A DNA stretch of 64,000 nucleotides, taken from contig JAABSP010000007.1 of NCBI GenBank assembly GCA_011390345.1, forward strand, positions 1 through 64,000. Direction: 5' to 3'. The notes under the pieces were generated by a model that saw only the letters and a program-made list of their open reading frames with translations, was not told the DNA's origin and ran no database searches. Numbering within the stretch: the stretch's first letter is position 1; each line of letters opens with the position of its first letter. This document shows, piece after piece, positions 25,808 to 34,443 of this stretch. The position numbers and the translations under genes are program-made. Source of the stretch: Desulfobacteraceae bacterium (GTDB lineage: Bacteria; Desulfobacterota; Desulfobacteria; Desulfobacterales; JAABSP01).

Positions 25808-26797
25808 ATGGAGTGTTTACCCGCAAAAGGACCGGTCAGCCCCCATCTCCCCTTCGGGGATCAGCGGAGCGCCCCCTTCTATGGAAAGGACATCCTCTCG
25901 GTCAAGCAGTTCACCCGGGAGGATCTGGAGTACATCTTCGGCGTGGCCCATGAGATGCGGGAGATGGTGGCTAGGGTCGGCTCCTTTGATCTTCTCAAGG
26001 GCAAGATCATGGCCAGCTTGTTTTACGAGCCCTCCACCCGGACATCCTCCTCCTTTCTGTCGGCCATGAAGCGTCTGGGCGGGGATGTGATCCCGATCAA
26101 CGAGGTGCGCTATTCCTCGGTCTCCAAGGGGGAGTCCCTGCCCGATACGGTGCGGACCCTGGAGTGCTATGTGGACGTAATCGTCCTGCGCCATCCCGAG
26201 GTGGGGGCATCAGCGCTCGCGGCCCGGTACGCGCGGAAACCTGTGATCAATGCCGGTGACGGGGTCGGAGAGCATCCGACCCAGGCCCTGCTCGATCTTT
26301 TCACCATCATCGAGGAGCTGGGCCGTGTCCAGGGGCTGACCGTAACGATGCTCGGAGATCTCAAATACGGCAGAACGGTCCATTCTCTGGCCTATCTCCT
26401 CTCGCTTTACGGGGTGAAGATAAATTTCGTCTCGCCGGAGATTTTAAAGATGCCTGCCGACATTTTAAGCCAGATCGAGGAGAAGGAGATCACCGGGGCC
26501 GAGTTCACGGATCTGGACCAGGCTTTGCCCGAGACGGACGTGCTCTATGTGACACGGGTGCAGAAGGAGCGTTTTGAAGATATTGCAGAGTACGAAATCG
26601 TCAAAAATGCCTACACCATCACCCCCGAAACCCTGAAAGCGGCAAAGGAGCAGATGATCATCATGCATCCCCTGCCCCGGGTGGGAGAGATCAGCATCGC
26701 GGTGGATGACGATCCCAGGGCCGCCTATTTCCGGCAGATGGAGTACGGCCTCTATGTCCGGATGGCGCTGCTGGCGATGGTATTGGGAAAGGCTTGA
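25808..26797 (+). CDS. pyrB: Aspartate carbamoyltransferase catalytic chain, CAD-like
   Basis: ATCase joins carbamoyl phosphate and aspartate at the first committed step of pyrimidine synthesis. This 329-residue protein has the carbamoyl phosphate loop S76-T77-R78-T79, the HPTQALLD motif and the HPLPRVGEI motif. A 26-residue N-terminal extension precedes the usual start of the fold. From recalled sequence the body resembles the ATCase domain of eukaryotic CAD, including the end DPRAAYFRQ and RMALLA.VLG. No pyrI regulatory chain is adjacent. AGGAG lies about 11 bp before the ATG. It is probably co-transcribed with pyrC. Confidence 0.95.
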   Translation: MECLPAKGPVSPHLPFGDQRSAPFYGKDILSVKQFTREDLEYIFGVAHEMREMVARVGSFDLLKGKIMASLFYEPSTRTSSSFLSAMKRLGGDVIPINEVRYSSVSKGESLPDTVRTLECYVDVIVLRHPEVGASALAARYARKPVINAGDGVGEHPTQALLDLFTIIEELGRVQGLTVTMLGDLKYGRTVHSLAYLLSLYGVKINFVSPEILKMPADILSQIEEKEITGAEFTDLDQALPETDVLYVTRVQKERFEDIAEYEIVKNAYTITPETLKAAKEQMIIMHPLPRVGEISIAVDDDPRAAYFRQMEYGLYVRMALLAMVLGKA

Positions 26798-26829
26798 TTT
26801 TTTTTAAGAATAAATCGAAAAAGGTTTGA

Positions 26830-28038
26830 ATGGAGCAATCGATGGCAGTGGATTACTACAAGATTTTAGGTGTCTCCAAAGATGCAACCGAGGACCAGAT
26901 CAAAAAGGCCTATCGAAAGCTTGCCCGCAAATGGCACCCCGATATCAACCCGGGGGATGCCGGGGCCGAAAAGAAGTTCAAGGATATCTCGGAAGCCTAT
27001 CATGCGCTCTCCGACAAGGAGCGGCGGAAGCTATATGATGAGTTTGGGGAGGAGGGGCTGAAATCCGGGTTCGATGCGGAGCAGGCCCGGCAGTATCAGC
27101 AGTGGCAGAAGTCCGGTTTCCGCGGAGGCGGCGGCAGCGGCAGCGCTTCATGGGGCGGCAGTGCCGGCGCGGATCAGGGCTTTGGCCGGTATCAGAGCTA
27201 CGAGGACATCTTCGGCGGGTTCGAGGATATGGGCGATCTCTTCGGCTTCGGCGGAAGATCGGGCAGCCGCCAGGAGTTTGGCCGAACCCCGCGGGGGCGA
27301 AAGGGCCGGGACCTCGAGCATGAGATGACCATCGACCTGATGCAGGCCCTCCGGGGATTTGAGACCGAGCTGGCCCTGCAGAAGCCCTCCACATGCTCGG
27401 CCTGCAGCGGAACCGGAACCGATCGGGCTGGCGCGGCCTCCACCTGCGGAACCTGCGGCGGCAGCGGCCGGATCAATGTGGGGGAGGGCCCCATGAACTT
27501 CACAAAAGTCTGCCCCCAGTGCAACGGAACCGGAACCGTGGGCCCGGCCTGCGGAACCTGCCGCGGAACCGGGCAGGAGATGCGAACGGAACGGATCAGG
27601 GTCAATATCCCCAAAGGGGTCCGGGAGGGGGCAAAGGTCCGGGTTTCGGGCAAAGCAGAGCCCGGGGCCAGCGGAGGCCCGTCCGGGGATCTCTATCTGA
27701 AAGTCCGGATCCGGCCCCACCCCCTGATCGAGCGGAAGGGCGACGATCTCCAGATGGAGGTTCCCCTCACGGTGCAGGAGGCGATTGCCGGCGCGACCAT
27801 CACCATCCCCACGGTGGAGGGAATGGTCAACCTGAAGATCCCGCCCAAAAGCCAGAGCGGAAAGACATTGAAGCTCAAGGGAAAGGGCGCGGTCAACATG
27901 AAGACCAAAAAACCGGGGGATCTTCTGGTGAAGCTGACGGTGCAGGTGCCGGCCACGGACGACGAAGGGGCCGTGGCCGCGGCTAAGGAGATGGAGAAGT
28001 TCTACAAAGGGGATGTGCGGGAGAAGCTGCGGCTGTAG
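26830..28038 (+). CDS. dnaJ: DnaJ-type (class A) Hsp40 co-chaperone
   Basis: This 402-residue protein has, in order: a J domain (about 6-72) with the DnaK-stimulating H36-P37-D38; a long Gly/Phe-rich linker (about 88-165); a four-repeat zinc domain (CSACSGTG, CGTCGGSG, CPQCNGTG, CGTCRGTG, about 190-258); and a C-terminal substrate-binding part. It delivers unfolded proteins to DnaK and stimulates its ATPase. A ribosome binding site (AAAAAGG) precedes the ATG at 26830. It lies 32 bp after pyrB in the same direction, and no dnaK or grpE is nearby. A CbpM-like gene converges on it from the other side. It may be a second DnaJ rather than the one encoded with dnaK. Confidence 0.92.
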   Translation: MEQSMAVDYYKILGVSKDATEDQIKKAYRKLARKWHPDINPGDAGAEKKFKDISEAYHALSDKERRKLYDEFGEEGLKSGFDAEQARQYQQWQKSGFRGGGGSGSASWGGSAGADQGFGRYQSYEDIFGGFEDMGDLFGFGGRSGSRQEFGRTPRGRKGRDLEHEMTIDLMQALRGFETELALQKPSTCSACSGTGTDRAGAASTCGTCGGSGRINVGEGPMNFTKVCPQCNGTGTVGPACGTCRGTGQEMRTERIRVNIPKGVREGAKVRVSGKAEPGASGGPSGDLYLKVRIRPHPLIERKGDDLQMEVPLTVQEAIAGATITIPTVEGMVNLKIPPKSQSGKTLKLKGKGAVNMKTKKPGDLLVKLTVQVPATDDEGAVAAAKEMEKFYKGDVREKLRL

Positions 28039-28075
28039 TTGTCCGCGGCTGAAGCGGGTTCAGCCGCCGGAAAGC

Positions 28076-28414
28076 CTAGCCCTTTTCCCCTTCGGACCTC
28101 TTCTCCGAAATCAGATTCTGCTGCAGATGCTCTGCCAGATCAAAGAGGATGTCATCGAACTGCCGGCGCATCTCGAGCATATTCTGCCGCATCCGCAGAA
28201 TCACCTCGACCCCCGGCAGGTTGACATCCATCTCCTCGGTCAGCAGCTTGGCCAGCCGGAGCTTCTCCAGGTCTCGGGCGCAGTAAGTGCGGGTCTGCGT
28301 TCCTTCCCGAACCGTTCCGCAGATGATCTCCTCGCTCTCCAGCTCCCGGATGAAACGCTCCTTTACCGAGAATATCTCCACCACCTCTGTAATGCTCCAG
28401 TACTCCTTTTCCAT
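28076..28414 (-). CDS. MerR-type HTH protein, CbpM-like chaperone modulator
   Basis: This 112-residue protein has an N-terminal MerR-like helix-turn-helix (WSITEVVEIFSVKERFIRELE) and a helical C-terminal half rich in Arg, Gln and Glu. It resembles CbpM, which binds the J domain of CbpA-type Hsp40s and blocks their work with DnaK. Its position head-on to a dnaJ gene supports this, although cbpM normally lies downstream in the same direction as its partner. The ATG at 28414 has GAGGAG just upstream; a TTG six codons earlier is less likely. A transcription factor of the MerR group (heat-shock HspR-like) is the main alternative. Confidence 0.7.
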   Translation of the reverse strand: MEKEYWSITEVVEIFSVKERFIRELESEEIICGTVREGTQTRTYCARDLEKLRLAKLLTEEMDVNLPGVEVILRMRQNMLEMRRQFDDILFDLAEHLQQNLISEKRSEGEKG

Positions 28415-28441
28415 GATCTCCTCATCTGCCAATCATCTTAT

Positions 28442-28792
28442 TCAAACCATCGAGGGGATGCCTCTGTCTTCCGAATTGACCAGACGGTTCAACTCCTTCG
28501 TGGTCGGCGTATGCGGCGCGATATCCTGAAGAAATTTATTGAAGTTTCGAGCCGTTTCGGGCTTTCCGATCATCATGAAATATTTTCCCATAATCCCGCA
28601 GAAGGTGGCGAACTCCGTAATATGAAATTTCTCCCTTTCCGGACACACGGCTTTCAAATCGAATTTATTGTCGAATATCTCCGGAATTTTTTCATGTTCC
28701 TCGTTGGCGAGACAGAGTTGGGCATAGTTCAGCTTTCCGAACAGGTAATCGGGATTTACAAAGAGATTCTCCTTTACAATCTGCCTTTCTCT
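28442..28792 (-). pseudogene. Remnant of a TPR-type protein, start missing
   Basis: An open frame runs from just after a TAG at 28793-28795 to a stop at 28442 and encodes about 116 residues of protein-like sequence. It includes NPDYLFGKLNYAQLC and FHITEFATFCGIMGKYF, which fit the last repeats of TPR-containing proteins. There is no ATG or GTG in frame; the only usual alternative is a TTG at 28657, which would cut the conserved part in half. A three-copy repeat lies right at the upstream break. I read it as the 3' end of a deleted gene. A gene using a rare start codon is possible but less likely. Confidence 0.6.
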
Positions 28793-28810
28793 CTATTTAT
28801 TTTTCTTTCT

Positions 28811-28864
28811 GATCCACTCTCAGCAGCCCTGATGTACTCTCAGCAGTGATCCACTCTCAGTAGT
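28811..28864. repeat. Three imperfect copies of a GATCCACTCTCAGCAG unit
   Basis: The units begin at about 28811, 28830 and 28847 (GATCC or GATGT followed by ACTCTCAG, then CAG or TAG). They sit at the truncated end of the TPR remnant and may mark the rearrangement point. The rest of 28793-29028 holds no gene; it contains the tRNA terminator at its right end. Confidence 0.65.
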
Positions 28865-28984
28865 AAGCTGCGCGGATGCATCAGGAGAAGGTTTTTCCAT
28901 CTACACTCGATTTGAAAATATCATATGCACCGGGACGATGGCAAGGAGGGAAGGGATGACAAAAAATAAGAGTGACTCCCAAAA

Positions 28985-29019
28985 CAAAAAAAGGGTTCAG
29001 CCTGCGGCTAAACCCTTTT
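28985..29019 (-). terminator. Rho-independent terminator of tRNA-fMet
   Basis: Read on the minus strand, a 12-bp stem (AAGGGTTTAGCC with GGCTGAACCCTT, one G-U-like mismatch) and a 3-base loop are followed by a run of T. It lies ten bases downstream of the tRNA 3' end. Confidence 0.85.
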
Positions 29020-29028
29020 ATTTATTTT

Positions 29029-29105
<77 letters not shown>

Positions 29106-29213
29106 TCAACTAATCAAACAATATAAAGGAAGTGTCGGGGGAAGTCAAGGAGTTTTTCAAAAAAAAATCGACCGCCCGCTCTTCCAAAATCGTCAGCTCC
29201 ACCTTTTCCCGCG

Positions 29214-30194
29214 TCAATTCATCAAAAAAGTGCCGCACCCGTAATGGGTGTATCTTCCCACATGGAAGAGGGAGGCCAGAGCAAGATACGGGATCACTGG
29301 CCCCATGACCTTTCCGGTCAGCGTCATGTTGCCGTGCCAGTGTCCGGGCCATTCCCGGTGATGATTCTTCATGTCGGTCTGCAGCACCAGAAGCTCCTGT
29401 GCCAGCCGAAGGGCATTCAGCAGGGACAATTGCTCCTCATCGCTCATCATCCCCCAGAACGCGTCGATGTCATAGTGCTTGCCAAAGAGGATCCGGCTGA
29501 TCCGATGGATGAAGTTTTCGATGATCTGGGCAAGAATCGGCCCCTGGAAATCCCCGGCGCTTGGGAGGTCAAAGGGGGTGACCCAGGTGATCCGGTCGTA
29601 TGTTCGATCCGGATTGAAGTTCAATGTCCACCCGTCGGACCACTGGTTGAGTGTGGCCCGGTAGTCGAGGTCCATCCGCCCCTCCTGCACAAAGGGCTCC
29701 CATCGGTTTCCCCTGGCCGCATAGACGCTCTGGATGTCGAACTGCCCCCAGAGGCAGTTGGGATAGGTGCGATCCTTCCGAATGCTTCTTCCCAGCTCCT
29801 CCAGGGCCGGCAGGATCACCTCCAGAAAGAAGATATGATCCGCATTGTCGCCCATGAGCTTAAGCTCCAAAAATATCGGCTCCCCCTGGCCCAGGCTCTT
29901 TTTGGAGGACCGGTAGAAGAGAAGGGTCGCATCGATGGGCCACGGCTCCTCGGGCGGGTCCACATATTCCTTTGACCAGAGCAAAGTCTTTTTGAACTTC
30001 CGGTTTTTAGGCCGCTCCTCCCAGGCGCCCATGGACTTTCGCCAGGGACGGGCCTCCGTTGTGGGAAGGCGCTCCGCGATGGCCTCCCCCAAAAGGCGGG
30101 AGAGTTCCGTCTCCGGGGAGAGGGAGAGATAGGCTAAGGGGCCGTTGACCTTCAAGACGATCAGGTAGCGGATCAGGTTAATGGGTATAAAAGA
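29214..30194 (-). CDS. Cas6-like RAMP protein (PF10040 type)
   Basis: This 326-residue protein reads like the Cas6/DUF2276 RAMP family. After an N-terminal ferredoxin-like half there is IFLELKLMGDNADHIFFLEVILPALEELG, then ITWVTPFDLPS with a helix ending RISRILFGKHYDI. It ends in a glycine-rich loop (HVGRYTHYGCGTFL, about 311-324) where Cas6 proteins have their G-loop. Cas6 cuts CRISPR precursor RNA. No CRISPR array is visible here, so it may process RNA made elsewhere or do another job. The ATG at 30194 overlaps the preceding gene by 17 bp; the reading frame upstream of that is just a shadow of that gene. Confidence 0.75.
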   Translation of the reverse strand, partial: SFIPINLIRYLIVLKVNGPLAYLSLSPETELSRLLGEAIAERLPTTEARPWRKSMGAWEERPKNRKFKKTLLWSKEYVDPPEEPWPIDATLLFYRSSKKSLGQGEPIFLELKLMGDNADHIFFLEVILPALEELGRSIRKDRTYPNCLWGQFDIQSVYAARGNRWEPFVQEGRMDLDYRATLNQWSDGWTLNFNPDRTYDRITWVTPFDLPSAGDFQGPILAQIIENFIHRISRILFGKHYDIDAFWGMMSDEEQLSLLNALRLAQELLVLQTDMKNHHREWPGHWHGNMTLTGKVMGPVIPYLALASLFHVGRYTHYGCGTFLMN

Positions 30195-31056
30195 CATAGT
30201 CCAGCAGATCGTAGAGGAGTCGGATTTGGGGTTTGGGCCACTGACGGATCTTCCAGGCGTTGAGCATGTCCCTGGCCTCCGGGGTGAGAAAGCCCATGAA
30301 GCGTCCCCAGTAGAAGCGCTCTTCCTTGATATCGTCGATGCGGAAGAGATCGAAGAGCATCTGCTGGGCCTCGGGCCGGAGAAGGGATTTGAATACCGCT
30401 GCCATCTCCAGCAGGCGGATGAACTCCGGGGCTTCGAAGATCGTATTCTCCTCCATGTCCCGACGGTGCGCTCCAAAGACCTGATAGGTGTGGGAGAAGA
30501 AGCGGACGCGCAACTGGTTCATGGGGTAGCGGCTCTCCTGCTGGATGACCCGGCAGAGGGCATCTCCCATGTTTCCCTGTTTTATCTCTCCTGTGGTGGG
30601 AAAGAACTGGAGAAGCCCCTTCATCCGGTGGCCGTTATACATGAGCAGCTCCTGGAGCCAGGGCTTGATCTCCCGTCGGTCCATGGCCAGGAGAAAGCGG
30701 TGGAGATCATGGACATACGCGCCGCAGATCCGATCCTCGTAAAACCCCTGCCGCCGGCGGAGCGGGTCCGGGATCTCGTTGACATATCCCCAGACCAGCA
30801 GGGTCTGTCTCGATTGCTTTCCCAGCTTTCTGGAGCGGATATAGATCGACTCGCAGGTGGTGCAGAAATCTCTGGGGGATTTATCGTCCGGTCGATAGAT
30901 CCAGCAGCGGCTGCAGGGATGGTCGAAGAGGGAGAGGGGCGGCGCGATCTCATTCTCTTCGGTGTAGAGATCGATTCCGCCCTTCTCCCCCTCCAGCGCA
31001 GCCATCAGCTCTCCGCCGGTGCGGCACTCCCGGAGCCAATCAAAGGGCGTCAGCAT
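30178..31056 (-). CDS. Unknown zinc-ribbon protein of the RAMP operon
   Basis: This 292-residue soluble protein has one four-cysteine group, C48, C51, C65 and C68 (CSRC and CTTC 13 residues apart), which should bind zinc. The rest is mixed and helix-rich, with many Arg and aromatic residues (HRMKGLLQFF, RVRFFSHTYQVFG), compatible with RNA binding. I do not recognise a family. It overlaps the multi-RAMP gene upstream and the Cas6-like gene downstream, each by 17 bp, so all three should be translated together and their products probably act together. It is too small for Cas10 and lacks GGDD or HD motifs. It could be a small-subunit or large-subunit replacement. Confidence 0.7.
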   Translation of the reverse strand: MLTPFDWLRECRTGGELMAALEGEKGGIDLYTEENEIAPPLSLFDHPCSRCWIYRPDDKSPRDFCTTCESIYIRSRKLGKQSRQTLLVWGYVNEIPDPLRRRQGFYEDRICGAYVHDLHRFLLAMDRREIKPWLQELLMYNGHRMKGLLQFFPTTGEIKQGNMGDALCRVIQQESRYPMNQLRVRFFSHTYQVFGAHRRDMEENTIFEAPEFIRLLEMAAVFKSLLRPEAQQMLFDLFRIDDIKEERFYWGRFMGFLTPEARDMLNAWKIRQWPKPQIRLLYDLLDYVFYTH

Positions 31057-34000
31057 TCAGCCCCTGTTTGAGGTCATTGTAGTGCGCGATGTACTTGGCG
31101 TTCATGAACTTCTCCGGCTCCACGGTCCTGCGCCATTCCGATTCCGCTTTTTTGGCATAACGCTTCTCCCAGTCGATGAGAAAGCTCTCGGGCGCAAGGG
31201 AGAGGCGCAGGCTTCCGAAGCCGAGATACCGGTTGTTTCCCATCTTATGGGCCATGTTCTTCTCCAGCAGAATGCACCAGAGCAGCCGGCCCAGCTCCTC
31301 GTCCGTCAGGTTCCAGAACCGGAGGGTGAAGCGGGCCTTCTCCCCGGGCAGAATTGCCCTGAAATAGCGGGCCGCCACAGTGTCGGGCTTGAAATCACCG
31401 AGCGGCTCCACAATGGGGGCCAGGGGCACATTGGGAAAGATCCGCCAGTGGCCGGCGATCCGCAGTTTCTGCGCGGCCGCGTCCGGCCTCTGAATCCATT
31501 TGCCGGCCGTAAACTCCCATTCGCCGTAAGGATAGGGGACTTTGAACCAGGCCGGGGCCTTCTGCAGGGGCTCGAAGGCGGCAAAGCCAAAGGAGAGCCG
31601 GCCCATCAGCGCCTGGTTGGGGCCGTTGCCCACCCAGCCGAAGAGGGAATCGGCCGGGTTGAGCTTCCCGATCTCCTTGCTCTCAGCCCGGGTGTCGGTG
31701 GTGATGGAATAGATGTGGCGGATCATCCCCTTGATGCTGCGGCCCGGCATGGCATAGACTCGATCTGTCTCCCGGAGATCGTTTTCCGGAGGGGACATGG
31801 AGAAGAAATCCCAGCCGTTGACGGGGCCTTCTTCGAGTTCGATTGTGGCGGTGGGCTCCCCGCTCTCCTGGATGTTCATGGGGGTGAGCAGCTCCGCATC
31901 GATGTGAAGGGTGCCGCAGTTCCCGCCAAAGGAGCGGTGGGAGATAAAGCCGACCGGAGTTACGGGGGGCTGATCCGTGACCGCGCCCTTTTCCGCGGTG
32001 ATGGGGGCGATGGGCGTCAGTGCCTTTTTCGCGGCCTCGCTCTCCAGGGTCATGGCCTGCCATGCGCCCTTATGCTCTAACTTGGGATTCTCAAAGAGCT
32101 TCCCTGTCACCCCTTTTTCCGAACCGGTGAGCCAGGTCAGCCCCTCTACCCTCACCTCGGCCCAGCCAAAGCCGGAGGTCTTCTCACCCCCCAGTGGGAT
32201 GTCGCCCCGCTGAAAGTCTTCGATCAGATGGAAGAGGATGGAGATCAGCTCCAGATCCTTGTCCGAGATGTCCTGCAGGTCCATCCGCAGATGGAACCGG
32301 AGCTTTTCACCGTAGGCAAAGAGATAGTCCCGTTTGGCCGTCTCTACGGGCTGTCCTGTCTTCGGGTCCATCCGGATGCCGTCCATAGAGCACCAGGATT
32401 TTCTTGAATCGTCCGGGTCTTTAAGGTACGCGTCCGAGAAGAAGATGATCCCCCGCCGGCCCTGTGCCCCGAAGAGCGCGCTGATCGCCTCCTGGGTCTT
32501 CCGGTTGTCCCCCCAGAGCGTCTTGAGCGCCTGGGATGCCCGCTTCCGGAACGCGCCCTTGATGGTGCTGCCCGGAATGTAGATCTCCCATGATCCCTCC
32601 TCCTGCTGGGACGGGGCCCAGGAGAGCATACGCATGAAGACCTTATCATAGGGCTTGCCGTACTTTTTCGAGATCACCCGGTTGGCGGGGCCCCCGGCCC
32701 GGTAGTCGATATGGTGAGGCTGGGCCAGCTCCTGCCGGGTCCTGTCCCGGTAGGTTTTTAAAAATTCGATCTGATTCTTGTCGTTGGTGATGCTCTTGTT
32801 CAGGTTTTTCTCGTTGAGCATGTGACGGTACTGTACCCGGTTGTGCGCATCGAGAAACTCCCGCCAGATCGCAGAGCGGATCCCCTCGGGAACCATGCCC
32901 GGATCGTTCCACTGGTACTCGGTGATCTTCCCCTCCTTGAGCATCTTCTTGATGAGCATGTGCTCTTCGCGGTTCTTGATCTCCTCTTCGACCCATGCAT
33001 CGCTTTGAAGGAGCCGGATCTGCTGATCCACCTGCTCGTAGAGGCGGGGGAGCGCGTTCTTCACCGCAGGGGTCAATGCCTTGATCATCCCGAGTTCGTC
33101 GTTGAGCTTTTCGGAGAGCCGGGCCGCGGCCTTTTCCTTCATCTCCTTGTCCATCCCCAGGCCGTCAGCCACCTGATCCCATGCCTTCTGGTTCAGCTCC
33201 TTTTCGGCAGCCGTGGTCTTCTCCACCAGATCCGTGACCCGTTTGGCCATGTTGGCCTTTTTTCCCAGGGCCTCTTTAAAGGCTTCGTCTGCGGCCTCCA
33301 GGCTTTCAAAGGGCTGATCCGCAAAGGGTTTGATCTTGTTCAACAGTTTCTTCTGAAGCGCGTGCTTCCCCTTGCTCAGCTTTGCGATCGCGCTCTCGGG
33401 CAGCACATATGCCTCGGATTCGCCCGAGGACTGTTCATTGAGCCAGATCGCGGTGATCCGGGGCAGAAAATCGGCAAATTTGGCCTTCCAGTCGTCGGGG
33501 TTTAAGATCGCGCCGCCCAGAGCCATCTCCAGCCGCTCCCGGATAGGGGCCGGCAGATCCTTCATGGCCTCCACCAACTGCCGCCCCTCCACCGCGGAGA
33601 AGGCTGCGGTCTCGGGATCGATCTTGCCCCAGTTCCAGCCCACCAGGATCGGGTTTTCCGAGTTGAAGGAGAAGTCGATGGTGAGGTGGTTGGCATTGTC
33701 CCGCAGGGTCGGGGCATTGTCCGGCTCGGGGATCGGAAGCTTTGTGGTCAGGCGCAGCCGGCCCAGCCCCTTGCTCTTGCCCGCGCCGAACCAGAAGCGG
33801 CCCTCCTGCAGCTCTTTGAGGAGATAGTAGAGCTTTGCGCTGTTGTCCCCTTTTTGAAGGACCGCGTCGGAGGCCTCCATGACCATGTCGAAGTTGCTGT
33901 GGCGGAGTACGGTCTCCATCTTATAGTTGGCATTGGCTTCCGCGGCCCACCGGTCCTCGTCCAGCTTGATGCCCATGCGCATGTCAAAGAAGTTGTTCTT

Positions 34001-34282
34001 GGGATAGCTACCCTTGTCCAGCTTGCAGTCCACCTTGGAGATGATCCCGTCCGGCATGGCCGAACCGTAGAGCCTGCCCCAGAGCTGGTTGAGAAGGCCC
34101 GTGTTCTTGCCGTTTTTGGACTGGCCCACAAACGCATCCATCAGGGCCTGAGCCGTGCCGGAGATCTCGCCGGCCAGTGAGACCAGCCGGTGGGTTCCGT
34201 CCCCGTCCCGGGTGAATAGGGTCTTTCTGGCATTTCCCCGATAGATCGGTGCTTCGGCAAATAGCTTTCCCTTGATGATCAT
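31040..34282 (-). CDS. Multi-domain RAMP protein with three Cas7-like units
   Basis: This is a 1080-residue fusion. Unit 1 (about 1-180) has the glycine loop GAGKSKGLGRLRL and a Csm3-like thumb. A long charged helical block follows (about 225-545). Unit 2 (about 546-715) is the clearest Cas7/Csm3: IPGSTIKGAFR (569-579), FFSDAYL, DGIRMDPKTG and GGEKTSGFGWAEV. Unit 3 (about 780-1030) has MPGRSIKGMIR, LFGWVG and GNNRYLGFGSLRL. Such proteins hold crRNA along target RNA and may cut it with an Asp in each unit. The layout recalls Cas7-11 but is shorter, with no zinc-finger cysteines. The ATG at 34282 follows AAAGGA; upstream sequence in the same frame is not protein-like. Confidence 0.82.
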   Translation of the reverse strand: MIIKGKLFAEAPIYRGNARKTLFTRDGDGTHRLVSLAGEISGTAQALMDAFVGQSKNGKNTGLLNQLWGRLYGSAMPDGIISKVDCKLDKGSYPKNNFFDMRMGIKLDEDRWAAEANANYKMETVLRHSNFDMVMEASDAVLQKGDNSAKLYYLLKELQEGRFWFGAGKSKGLGRLRLTTKLPIPEPDNAPTLRDNANHLTIDFSFNSENPILVGWNWGKIDPETAAFSAVEGRQLVEAMKDLPAPIRERLEMALGGAILNPDDWKAKFADFLPRITAIWLNEQSSGESEAYVLPESAIAKLSKGKHALQKKLLNKIKPFADQPFESLEAADEAFKEALGKKANMAKRVTDLVEKTTAAEKELNQKAWDQVADGLGMDKEMKEKAAARLSEKLNDELGMIKALTPAVKNALPRLYEQVDQQIRLLQSDAWVEEEIKNREEHMLIKKMLKEGKITEYQWNDPGMVPEGIRSAIWREFLDAHNRVQYRHMLNEKNLNKSITNDKNQIEFLKTYRDRTRQELAQPHHIDYRAGGPANRVISKKYGKPYDKVFMRMLSWAPSQQEEGSWEIYIPGSTIKGAFRKRASQALKTLWGDNRKTQEAISALFGAQGRRGIIFFSDAYLKDPDDSRKSWCSMDGIRMDPKTGQPVETAKRDYLFAYGEKLRFHLRMDLQDISDKDLELISILFHLIEDFQRGDIPLGGEKTSGFGWAEVRVEGLTWLTGSEKGVTGKLFENPKLEHKGAWQAMTLESEAAKKALTPIAPITAEKGAVTDQPPVTPVGFISHRSFGGNCGTLHIDAELLTPMNIQESGEPTATIELEEGPVNGWDFFSMSPPENDLRETDRVYAMPGRSIKGMIRHIYSITTDTRAESKEIGKLNPADSLFGWVGNGPNQALMGRLSFGFAAFEPLQKAPAWFKVPYPYGEWEFTAGKWIQRPDAAAQKLRIAGHWRIFPNVPLAPIVEPLGDFKPDTVAARYFRAILPGEKARFTLRFWNLTDEELGRLLWCILLEKNMAHKMGNNRYLGFGSLRLSLAPESFLIDWEKRYAKKAESEWRRTVEPEKFMNAKYIAHYNDLKQGLNADAL

Positions 34283-34443
34283 GACTGCATCCTTTCTCCC
34301 TGCATAGTAAGTATCGAACATCAGATGGCCGGGGAGCGGTTCCCGACATTGATCCTGCGGAACAGACTCATGTTTACCACATTTCGGTATGTTGATCAAT
34401 CTGCTATTTGGAGAAAAATCGGAGTGGTGAAAAAGTGGGATTT

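Noticed and set aside
30195-30476. Longer start for the Cas6-like protein
   Set aside because: The added part is a Ser/Arg-rich shadow of the upstream gene in another frame.
31040-34282. Calling the fusion a type III-E Cas7-11
   Set aside because: Too short, three rather than four Cas7 units recognised, no zinc-finger cysteines, and no CHAT protease or Csx30-type partners nearby.
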